Shown in pieces: positions 1 to 5,558 of a stretch of DNA of 7,312 nucleotides. The position numbers and the translations under genes were made by a program. Within the stretch, counting starts at the first letter, position 1. Every line of letters starts with the position of its first letter. The stretch is from assembly GCA_045632605.1 (NCBI GenBank), contig JAZQXA010000056.1:1-7312 (forward strand), given 5' to 3'. This stretch comes from Flemingiibacterium sp045632605 (GTDB lineage: Bacteria; Bacillota; Clostridia; Oscillospirales; CAG-272). The notes beneath the pieces are model-generated. The model made no database searches. It saw only the letters and a list, made by a program, of their open reading frames with translations, and had not been told where the DNA came from.

Positions 1-1
1 A

Positions 2-1072
2 ATGAAAAAGTTAAGAGTTGCTCTTATCGGTACAGGTAATATCGGCGAAACTCACATCACACGCTACGAAAAGAACCCAAATGTCGAAATTGCGGCAGTA
101 TGCGACATTGATGAGGCAAAGCTAAATAAATTTGCCGATGCTCACAATGTTGAAGCGCGTTTTACCAGCGTTGACGAAATGCTCGCAAGTGTTGAGCTTG
201 ATGCGGCTGATGTCTGCGTATGGAACTGTGCTCACGCTGAATGTACCATTGCGGCTCTCAATGCAGGTCTTGATGTGCTCTGCGAAAAGCCTATGGCGAT
301 GACCGCAGCAGAGGCAGAGGCTATGAAGGCTGCCGCCGACAAAAACGGCAAGCTTCTCATGCTCGGCTTCGTAACCCGTTTTTCCAATTCAGCCCGCATA
401 GCAAAAGACTTTATTGAAAACGGCTTCCTCGGTGATATCTACTATTCAAAGGCTGCATATATTCGCCGCCACGGCAATCCCGGCGGATGGTTTTCAGATA
501 AGTCCCGTTCCGGCGGCGGTCCTCTTATTGACATAGGTGTTCATCCGCTTGACCTCACCCGTTATCTTATGGGCAATCCGAAGCCGGTTTCGGTTTACTG
601 TGTAACCGCAAACGAGCTTCACAAGGATAGAGCGAATCTTAAGACACACGTCGGATGGTCTCCCGAAGGTGCTGACCCCAAGAAAGACGTATGTGACATT
701 GAATCAAGTGCGATTGGTATCATCCGTTATGAAAACGGTGCTTCCACACTTCTCGAATGTGCTTACAATCTCCACGACGGGCTTGAAAACAAGGGCGGAC
801 GTCTTCTCTACGGCACAAAGGGCGGTCTTAACCTTGACACCATGAAGTATTATACCGACGTTAACGGATTTATGGTTAACTCCGAAATCAAGGATGTTGA
901 TAACTACAACGAAGGAAAAGAATTGTTCCAGGCAGAAATCGACCATTTTGTTGACTGCTGCTTAAACGGAACGAAGTGTATATCTCCTGCGGAAGACGGC
1001 GTTGTTATCATGAAGATTCTTGAGGGGCTTTACGAGTCTGCAAGAACCGGAAAATCTGTTGATATTATCTGA
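2..1072 (+). CDS. Gfo/Idh/MocA-family NAD(P)-dependent oxidoreductase
   Basis: This 356-residue protein is a complete member of the Gfo/Idh/MocA family, cytoplasmic enzymes that oxidise or reduce sugars, inositols or related polyols with NAD(P). The N-terminal Rossmann fold begins at once with the dinucleotide loop GTGNIG (residues 10-15), and an acidic residue follows the second strand (VCDID, 33-37). The family signature CEKPM (94-98) carries the presumed catalytic Lys96. The C-terminal alpha/beta domain contains GGPLIDIGVHPLD (172-184), whose Asp177 and His181 match the family's substrate-binding and catalytic positions. Length and N-terminus are typical, so the ATG at base 2 is probably the true start, although its ribosome binding site lies outside the window. 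The substrate cannot be read from the sequence. It is separated from htpG by a strong terminator, so it probably ends a transcription unit that starts upstream. Confidence 0.93.
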   Translation: MKKLRVALIGTGNIGETHITRYEKNPNVEIAAVCDIDEAKLNKFADAHNVEARFTSVDEMLASVELDAADVCVWNCAHAECTIAALNAGLDVLCEKPMAMTAAEAEAMKAAADKNGKLLMLGFVTRFSNSARIAKDFIENGFLGDIYYSKAAYIRRHGNPGGWFSDKSRSGGGPLIDIGVHPLDLTRYLMGNPKPVSVYCVTANELHKDRANLKTHVGWSPEGADPKKDVCDIESSAIGIIRYENGASTLLECAYNLHDGLENKGGRLLYGTKGGLNLDTMKYYTDVNGFMVNSEIKDVDNYNEGKELFQAEIDHFVDCCLNGTKCISPAEDGVVIMKILEGLYESARTGKSVDII

Positions 1073-1089
1073 AATTAATTTTATATTTG

Positions 1090-1120
1090 AAACGGCATTT
1101 CGAAGGAGATGCCGTTTTTT
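1090..1120 (+). terminator. Rho-independent terminator after the oxidoreductase gene
   Basis: A 12-bp stem pairs 1090-1101 with 1106-1117 across a GAAG loop. It contains one G-U pair and a GC-rich core (CGGC/GCCG). A run of six T covers 1115-1120, the first three of them inside the stem. The hairpin starts 18 bases after the oxidoreductase stop codon. It should isolate that gene from htpG. The reverse strand has no matching T-run, so it looks unidirectional. Confidence 0.93.
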
Positions 1121-1144
1121 ATATACGAAAATCATCCGCTTCAC

Positions 1145-1173
1145 TTGACATAACGGTGATTTTGATGTAAAAT
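1145..1173 (+). promoter_or_regulatory. Sigma-A-type promoter for htpG
   Basis: A perfect -35 box TTGACA (1145-1150) is followed, after exactly 17 bases, by TAAAAT (1168-1173), one mismatch from the consensus -10 box. Transcription is expected to begin near 1180, giving a leader of about 50 bases before htpG. It lies just after the upstream terminator, as expected for a new transcription unit. The near-consensus boxes suggest high basal strength, so stress control would need a repressor or a post-transcriptional mechanism. Confidence 0.85.
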
Positions 1174-1181
1174 ATATTCTG

Positions 1182-1198
1182 AGGTATTATATATACCT
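1182..1198 (+). promoter_or_regulatory. Inverted repeat at the htpG transcription start (candidate operator or leader hairpin)
   Basis: AGGTAT (1182-1187) and ATACCT (1193-1198) form a perfect 6-bp dyad with a 5-base spacer, extendable by one G-T pair. It lies immediately downstream of the predicted transcription start. It could be bound by a repressor, or could form a weak hairpin at the 5' end of the mRNA. It does not resemble the CIRCE element of HrcA or the CtsR direct repeat. AT-rich DNA gives short dyads by chance, so the function is only inferred. Confidence 0.4.
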
Positions 1199-1229
1199 TA
1201 TATTTTAAAGCAAAAAAGAGGTAGATACC

Positions 1230-3104
1230 ATGTCAGAGAACATTAAAAACACCGAAAAAGGCGGAATTTCCGTCGAAATCGAACACATATTTCCGATAAT
1301 CAAGAAGTGGCTTTATTCCGAAAAAGAAATTTTTCTTCGTGAGATAGTTTCAAATGCCTGCGATGCTGTGACAAAATTAAAGCGTCTTTCCTCGCTCGGT
1401 GAAGCACAGATTGACGACGAGAATTATAAAATTACAGTTACTGTTGATAAGGCGGCACGTACGCTTACTGTTTCCGATAACGGTATCGGTATGACAGAGG
1501 ATGAAGTGCGCAGATATATCTGTCAGATTGCTCTTTCCGGTGCGCTTGAATTTATTGAAAAATATGAGGGCAAGGAAACAAACGACGGAAGTGCTGACGG
1601 TATTATCGGTCATTTCGGACTTGGATTTTATTCCGCATTTATGGTAAGCGACACTGTTGATGTTATTACACGTTCATACACCAAAGACAGCGGTGTTAAA
1701 TGGGTCTGCAATGAGTCCGGCGAATATGAAATTACGACCGATTATTACCGTGCTGAACGCGGTACGGATGTTGTAATGCACATCATGGAGAATGAAGCAG
1801 AGTTCCTTGACGAATACCGTATACGCGGTATGCTCGAAAAATACTGCTCGTTCATGCCGGTTGAAATCTATCTTGTAAACGAAGATGATGAGGAAAAATC
1901 GGACGATAAGGCTGAAGAACCAAAGCTGATAAACGATATACATCCGCTCTGGCAGAAAAATCCGTCCGAATGCACTGACGAGGAATATGAGCAGTTCTAT
2001 CATAAGGTGTTTAACGATTACCGTGAGCCTCTGTTCCATATTCATCTTAATGCGGATTATCCCCTCAATTTCCGCGGAATACTTTATTTCCCACGCATCG
2101 CTCACGAATATGACAGCCTTGAGGGACAGGTGAAGTTATACTACAATCAGGTGTTCGTTGCGGATAACATCAAAGAAGTAATTCCCGAATTTCTTCTTAT
2201 GCTCAAGGGTGTGCTCGACTGTCCCGAGCTTCCGCTTAATGTTTCGAGAAGCTATCTTCAGAACAGCGGATATGTTGCGAAAATTTCAGCACATATTGTT
2301 AAAAAGGTTGCTGACAAGCTTTGCTCGATGTATAATCTTGAGCGCGAAAATTACGAGAATCTTTGGAATGACCTTAAAACATTCGTTGAATACGGCTGTC
2401 TGCGTGACCGCAAATTCTATGACCGCGTAAAGGGCGCAATTATTTACGCTACAACCGACGGCAAGTATGTTACTCTTGACGAGTATCTCGAAAAGGCTAA
2501 AGAAAAGCACGAAAAGACTGTTTACTACACCGCAGACCTCACCGCGCAGGCACAGTATATTTCGATGTTTGCCGCAGAGGGAATCGAGGTCGTTGTGCTT
2601 GATAAGATGATTGACACACAGTTTATCAACATTGTTGAGCAGGAAAATGAGGGCGTGAAATTTGTCCGTATTGATGCGGATGTTGCCGGAGCACTCAAAG
2701 CAGACGGTAATGCCGAAGCAAACGAAAAACTGGCTGAAATTTTCAAGGAAGTCAGCGGCAATACCGAATTAAAAGTAAGCTTCGAGCTTCTTAAAAACGA
2801 AAAAATTCCGGCTGTACTCAACATCTCCGAGGAAACACGACGTATGGAAGATATGATGAAGATGTACCGTATGTCGGGCAAAGACATGGGCTCAATGAAG
2901 TTCCCGACCGACATAACTCTCATCGTTAACGCATCAAGTCCCCTTATCAAGCGTCTCGGCGACACAGCTGAAAACGACGAATCCAAAGCCAAGAAGCTCG
3001 CAAAGCAGATTTACACGCTTGCTCTTCTTGCACAGCGTCAGCTCTCGGCAGATGAGCTTCAGGCTTTCCTTGCTGACAGCTTTGATATGCTTGAAAATAT
3101 GTAA
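1230..3104 (+). CDS. htpG: Molecular chaperone HtpG (bacterial Hsp90)
   Basis: HtpG is a cytosolic, homodimeric, ATP-driven chaperone that remodels client proteins late in folding. The 624-residue length is normal. The GHKL ATPase domain (about 10-215) shows LREIVSNACDA (36-46, with Glu38 as general base and Asn42 for magnesium), DNGIGM (83-88), GHFGLGFYSAFMV (127-139) and ERGTD (176-180). An acidic linker (217-231) leads to the middle domain (about 235-510), where LNVSR (336-340) supplies the arginine that contacts the ATP gamma-phosphate. The C-terminal dimerisation domain (about 525-624) ends in the helix containing LALLAQRQL (597-605). The ATP lid reads IALSGALEF (100-108) where most HtpG proteins have a form of IAKSGTKEF. 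The start is supported by AAGAGG at 1216-1221, eight bases before the ATG, and by its own promoter. Confidence 0.98.
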   Translation: MSENIKNTEKGGISVEIEHIFPIIKKWLYSEKEIFLREIVSNACDAVTKLKRLSSLGEAQIDDENYKITVTVDKAARTLTVSDNGIGMTEDEVRRYICQIALSGALEFIEKYEGKETNDGSADGIIGHFGLGFYSAFMVSDTVDVITRSYTKDSGVKWVCNESGEYEITTDYYRAERGTDVVMHIMENEAEFLDEYRIRGMLEKYCSFMPVEIYLVNEDDEEKSDDKAEEPKLINDIHPLWQKNPSECTDEEYEQFYHKVFNDYREPLFHIHLNADYPLNFRGILYFPRIAHEYDSLEGQVKLYYNQVFVADNIKEVIPEFLLMLKGVLDCPELPLNVSRSYLQNSGYVAKISAHIVKKVADKLCSMYNLERENYENLWNDLKTFVEYGCLRDRKFYDRVKGAIIYATTDGKYVTLDEYLEKAKEKHEKTVYYTADLTAQAQYISMFAAEGIEVVVLDKMIDTQFINIVEQENEGVKFVRIDADVAGALKADGNAEANEKLAEIFKEVSGNTELKVSFELLKNEKIPAVLNISEETRRMEDMMKMYRMSGKDMGSMKFPTDITLIVNASSPLIKRLGDTAENDESKAKKLAKQIYTLALLAQRQLSADELQAFLADSFDMLENM

Positions 3105-3110
3105 GAGCCC

Positions 3111-3133
3111 GTGGGCGGTATGCGAAAGCCCAC
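3111..3133 (+). other. Hairpin between htpG and aroC without a U-tract
   Basis: GTGGGC (3111-3116) pairs perfectly with GCCCAC (3128-3133) around an 11-base loop, seven bases after the htpG stop. No T-run follows, so it is not a standard intrinsic terminator. An alternative, GC-GAAA-GC at 3122-3129, uses the same right arm and could compete with it. It might protect the 3' end of a processed htpG message, tune read-through into aroC, or have no role. Confidence 0.4.
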
Positions 3134-3149
3134 ATTATGTAAATTTCCG

Positions 3150-3155
3150 AAAGGA
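3150..3155 (+). promoter_or_regulatory. Ribosome binding site that fixes the aroC start
   Basis: AAAGGA lies nine bases before the ATG at 3165. It is the best Shine-Dalgarno match in the htpG-aroC gap. Neither the in-frame GTG at 3111 nor the in-frame ATG at 3120 has a comparable site. Confidence 0.8.
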
Positions 3156-3164
3156 CAATATAAA

Positions 3165-4253
3165 ATGGCATCTGTATACGGTACAAAATTGAAAATTTCA
3201 GTTTTCGGCGAATCGCACGGAGAAGCAATCGGCACGGTTATTGACGGATTTCCGGCAGGAATGAAGATTGATTTCGATGCAATTTCGGCATTTATGAAAC
3301 GTCGGGCACCGGGCGGAAATTTTTCGACAAAGCGCAAGGAGGCGGACATTCCGCGAATTGTCAGCGGTATTTCCGACGGATATACTAACGGTTATCCGAT
3401 TTGTGCTGTCATTGAAAATACCAATCAGCATTCGGCATCGTATCAGGATAAGATGACTGTTCCAAGACCGAGCCACGCAGATTTTGCGGCAGCTCTCAAA
3501 TACGGTGAGCACACCGAGCTTCACGGCGGCGGACATTTTTCCGGCAGACTTACAGCACCGCTTGTTTTTGCCGGCGCGCTGTGTTCGCAGTATCTTGCAC
3601 TTCATGGGGTGGAAATTGCCGCCCACATAAAAGAGATGGTTGACGTCAGCGACAGTTCATTTGATATGAATGTAACTGTCGGGGCACTTCGTGAGCTGAA
3701 ATCTCACGCTTTTCCGGCTATTGATGAATCAGCGGCTTCTGCTTTTGCCAATATCATAAATAATGCGCAAGAGAAGGGCGATTCTGTTGGTGCAAGGCTT
3801 GAATGTGCCGCTGTTGGATTGCCTGCGGCGCTCGGTGAGCATATGTTCGAGAGCGTTGAAGCGGAAATTTCACAGCTTATGTTTGCGATTCCGGCGGTAA
3901 AGGGCATTGAATTCGGAGCTGGCTTCGATTTTTGCCGTATGTACGGCTCGGCGGCTAACGATGCCTATGAAATCGTGAACGGCAAAATCGTTACAAAAAC
4001 CAACAATTGCGGTGGAATCGTAGGCGGTATGACTACGGGTATGCCGATAATATTTTCAGTTGTTGTAAAGCCTACACCGTCGATTTTCACCGAGCAGGAT
4101 TCGGTTGATATGGTGAACGGAACAAACACAAAACTAAAGATAAACGGCAGACACGACCCGTGTATTGCCGTGCGTGCAGTTCCCGTAATCGAGGCGGGAT
4201 GCGCGATTGCGCTTACACAGCTAATGCTTAAATCAGATGGGAGGAAGCTCTGA
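3165..4253 (+). CDS. aroC: Chorismate synthase
   Basis: AroC catalyses the last shikimate-pathway step, converting 5-enolpyruvylshikimate-3-phosphate to chorismate with reduced FMN; it acts as a cytoplasmic homotetramer. The 362-residue product carries all the family landmarks: GESHG (15-19), RRAPGG followed by the TKRKEAD stretch (46-61), RPSHAD (101-106), GGGHFSGRLTAP (121-132), GGIVGGMTTGMPI (283-295) and GRHDPC (328-333) followed by RAVPVIEA. The frame is open back to a GTG at 3111, but the family N-terminus begins roughly 14 residues before GESHG, and an AAAGGA site precedes the ATG at 3165, so that start was chosen. It sits 60 bases after htpG and overlaps the next gene by one base (TGATG), so those two are almost certainly co-transcribed. 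No T-box or other riboswitch is visible upstream. Confidence 0.97.
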   Translation: MASVYGTKLKISVFGESHGEAIGTVIDGFPAGMKIDFDAISAFMKRRAPGGNFSTKRKEADIPRIVSGISDGYTNGYPICAVIENTNQHSASYQDKMTVPRPSHADFAAALKYGEHTELHGGGHFSGRLTAPLVFAGALCSQYLALHGVEIAAHIKEMVDVSDSSFDMNVTVGALRELKSHAFPAIDESAASAFANIINNAQEKGDSVGARLECAAVGLPAALGEHMFESVEAEISQLMFAIPAVKGIEFGAGFDFCRMYGSAANDAYEIVNGKIVTKTNNCGGIVGGMTTGMPIIFSVVVKPTPSIFTEQDSVDMVNGTNTKLKINGRHDPCIAVRAVPVIEAGCAIALTQLMLKSDGRKL

Positions 4254-5200
4254 TGACTGATCCGAAATTCGGTGTAAATTCAATAATCGGTGAAAATCTT
4301 GCGCTTCTTTCAACGGAGGCTTTGTCTGCGGAGGAACGCAGACTTACACAGCTTCGCGAACGTGCGCTTTTCATTTCAAGAAGCGGTTCACTGCTTGACT
4401 CTGACAACCGTGCGGAGGAGTTTTCGTCACTTTTCAGCGAGGGTATTGCATATGACGGAATTCCCGAAACCGAGCGGCATATAAATGCACAGATGAATGC
4501 GCAGCTTATTTCGGACAAGCTTGCGGTTTGCCGCTTCCTTGCCGCAGAATACCGTGCAAGGAATATAAACATTCTCGAAAAGCTTCTCGGAAACGAGCCT
4601 TACGGAAAATCGGTGAAAATTGCTTATTTCCGAAATGCTTATGCTGATGCGGCGTTCCGTATTTTCTCGGAGGTTATAGAGAATCCTGCGGTTGTTTACG
4701 CTTCCGACTTTTCAGCTGTTTGCGAGGAGGTTTACTACGGACGTGCGGATATGTGTATGCTTCCGCTTGATTCCTCACGCGATGCAAAGCTTATCAGCTT
4801 TTACCGTCTTATCGACAAGTATGAGCTCTCGCCGATATTTTCCTGCGATGTTACAACGCCTGACGGCAGTGTCACAACCCGATATGCACTGCTTAAAAAA
4901 TCAGCGGCTCTGCCCAAAAAAGAGGCGGCAAAAAAATGTGACCGTTTCTTCTTTGAGTTCAGTCTTATTCCCGATAACGGCGGGGCACTTTGCGAGGTTC
5001 TTTTCGCAGCAGTGAAATGCGGTCTGACTCTTTATAAGGTCGATTCAATACCGCTTTCATACAACGAAAGTGAGTTTTCCTGCGACGTGATTTTAGAGGT
5101 CGGTGACAGAGAGGGGCTTGAAGCATTTGTGCTTTTCCTTGCCCTTGCCGTTCCGCAGTATGAGCCGCTCGGATATTATCCGCACATCGGCAGAAAATAA
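4253..5200 (+). CDS. Divergent prephenate dehydratase-like protein with ACT domain (PheA-like)
   Basis: I read this 315-residue protein as a remote relative of PheA. Residues 1-115 look mainly helical and match no family I know. Residues 121-215 resemble one lobe of a prephenate dehydratase: LPLDSS (170-175) stands where VPIENS is usual, and VTTRY (207-211) where the catalytic TRF motif sits. Residues 231-311 look like the PDT-type ACT domain, with GGAL (243-246) for the GAL motif, DSIP (264-267) for ESRP, and a closing LGYYP like the usual LGSYP. Only about 40 residues separate the ENS-like and TRF-like motifs, far fewer than in true PDTs, suggesting the second lobe is missing. The usual N-terminal GPxGT/S motif is absent too. 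The gene overlaps aroC by one base and has a strong GGGAGGA site (4239-4245). Chorismate or prephenate metabolism, or Phe sensing, is likely; dehydratase activity is doubtful. Confidence 0.72.
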   Translation: MTDPKFGVNSIIGENLALLSTEALSAEERRLTQLRERALFISRSGSLLDSDNRAEEFSSLFSEGIAYDGIPETERHINAQMNAQLISDKLAVCRFLAAEYRARNINILEKLLGNEPYGKSVKIAYFRNAYADAAFRIFSEVIENPAVVYASDFSAVCEEVYYGRADMCMLPLDSSRDAKLISFYRLIDKYELSPIFSCDVTTPDGSVTTRYALLKKSAALPKKEAAKKCDRFFFEFSLIPDNGGALCEVLFAAVKCGLTLYKVDSIPLSYNESEFSCDVILEVGDREGLEAFVLFLALAVPQYEPLGYYPHIGRK

Positions 5201-5203
5201 ATG

Positions 5204-5209
5204 TATAAT
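5204..5209 (+). promoter_or_regulatory. Possible -10 box before the TSCPD gene
   Basis: A perfect TATAAT lies three bases after the PDT/ACT stop codon and 45 bases before the TSCPD start. The bases 16-18 upstream (around CGCACA at 5181-5186) are a poor -35 match. It could be a weak internal promoter for the TSCPD and phosphohexomutase genes, or chance in AT-rich DNA. Confidence 0.3.
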
Positions 5210-5254
5210 ATTCTGAAAAAACATCAAAAATAATTTGAAAGGATACAGCATATA

Positions 5255-5515
5255 ATGAAAAAGACACTTTCTTATACTACACAGGGTACTTGCTCGCGTC
5301 AGATTGAGATAATCTGCGAGGGTGATACTATCGAAAACGTACAGTTTGTCGGAGGCTGTTCCGGTAATACGCAGGGCGTTGCCGCTCTTGTTGTCGGAAT
5401 GAATATCGACGATGCAATAAAGCGCCTCAAGGGAATAAAGTGCGGATTCAAGCCGACATCCTGTCCCGATCAGCTTGCTTGTGCACTCGAAAAAATCAAG
5501 AAGCAGGAAGCTTAA
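5255..5515 (+). CDS. Small TSCPD-domain protein (TIGR03905-type)
   Basis: This 86-residue protein is the free-standing form of the TSCPD domain, which is also found at the C-terminus of adenosylcobalamin-dependent ribonucleotide reductases; I place it in the TIGR03905 group, whose function is not established. The signature TSCPD is at 68-72. Six cysteines (13, 21, 35, 63, 70, 76) are spread along the chain within GTCS, GGCSGN, KCGF and the TSCPD-QLAC segment, which suggests metal or thiol chemistry, although this is inference. There is no signal peptide or membrane segment, so it should be cytoplasmic. The start has an AAAGGA site (5238-5243) eleven bases upstream. It lies 54 bases after the PDT/ACT gene and 43 before the phosphohexomutase. 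No ribonucleotide reductase is nearby, so context does not explain its role. Confidence 0.88.
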   Translation: MKKTLSYTTQGTCSRQIEIICEGDTIENVQFVGGCSGNTQGVAALVVGMNIDDAIKRLKGIKCGFKPTSCPDQLACALEKIKKQEA

Positions 5516-5548
5516 TTTTTACGTTTACACACAAAAACTTGAATGAAT

Positions 5549-5556
5549 GGAGAAAG
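5549..5556 (+). promoter_or_regulatory. Ribosome binding site that fixes the phosphohexomutase start
   Basis: GGAGAAAG contains a GGAG core (5549-5552) six bases before the ATG at 5559. An in-frame ATG at 5547 runs into this site and has no Shine-Dalgarno sequence of its own, so the downstream ATG is preferred. Confidence 0.75.
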
Positions 5557-5558
5557 AT

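Noticed and set aside
1073..1229. CIRCE or CtsR heat-shock operator upstream of htpG
   Set aside because: No TTAGCACTC/GAGTGCTAA pair and no GGTCAAA direct repeat is present in the gap.
1878..1922. Acidic linker of HtpG as a eukaryote-like charged linker
   Set aside because: Its length is close to that of the same segment in ordinary bacterial HtpG, so it is not an insertion.
1674..2105. Reverse-strand open frame inside htpG, and similar long reverse frames at 2525-2992, 3198-3626 and 6168-6740
   Set aside because: All lie opposite strongly conserved genes, and their translations show no recognisable domain; they are codon-bias shadows.
3111..3164. Upstream extension of aroC to a GTG at 3111 or an ATG at 3120
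   Set aside because: The added residues match nothing in the AroC family, the GTG lies in the intergenic hairpin, and only the ATG at 3165 has a well-placed AAAGGA site.
3105..3164. T-box, leader peptide or amino-acid attenuator before aroC
   Set aside because: The gap is only 60 bases, with no T-box core, no run of aromatic codons and no terminator/antiterminator pair.
4253..4597. A functional AroQ chorismate mutase at the N-terminus of the PDT/ACT protein
   Set aside because: The region is helical but I could not place the conserved arginine and lysine pattern of AroQ, so it is only raised as a question.
4692..5015. Forward frames at 2209-2430, 4290-4484, 4692-5015 and 6235-6492
   Set aside because: They are nested out of frame in the real genes and have no family resemblance.
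5547..5558. Phosphohexomutase start at the ATG at 5547
   Set aside because: It overlaps the GGAG ribosome binding site of the ATG at 5559 and has none of its own; the family N-terminus fits the later start.
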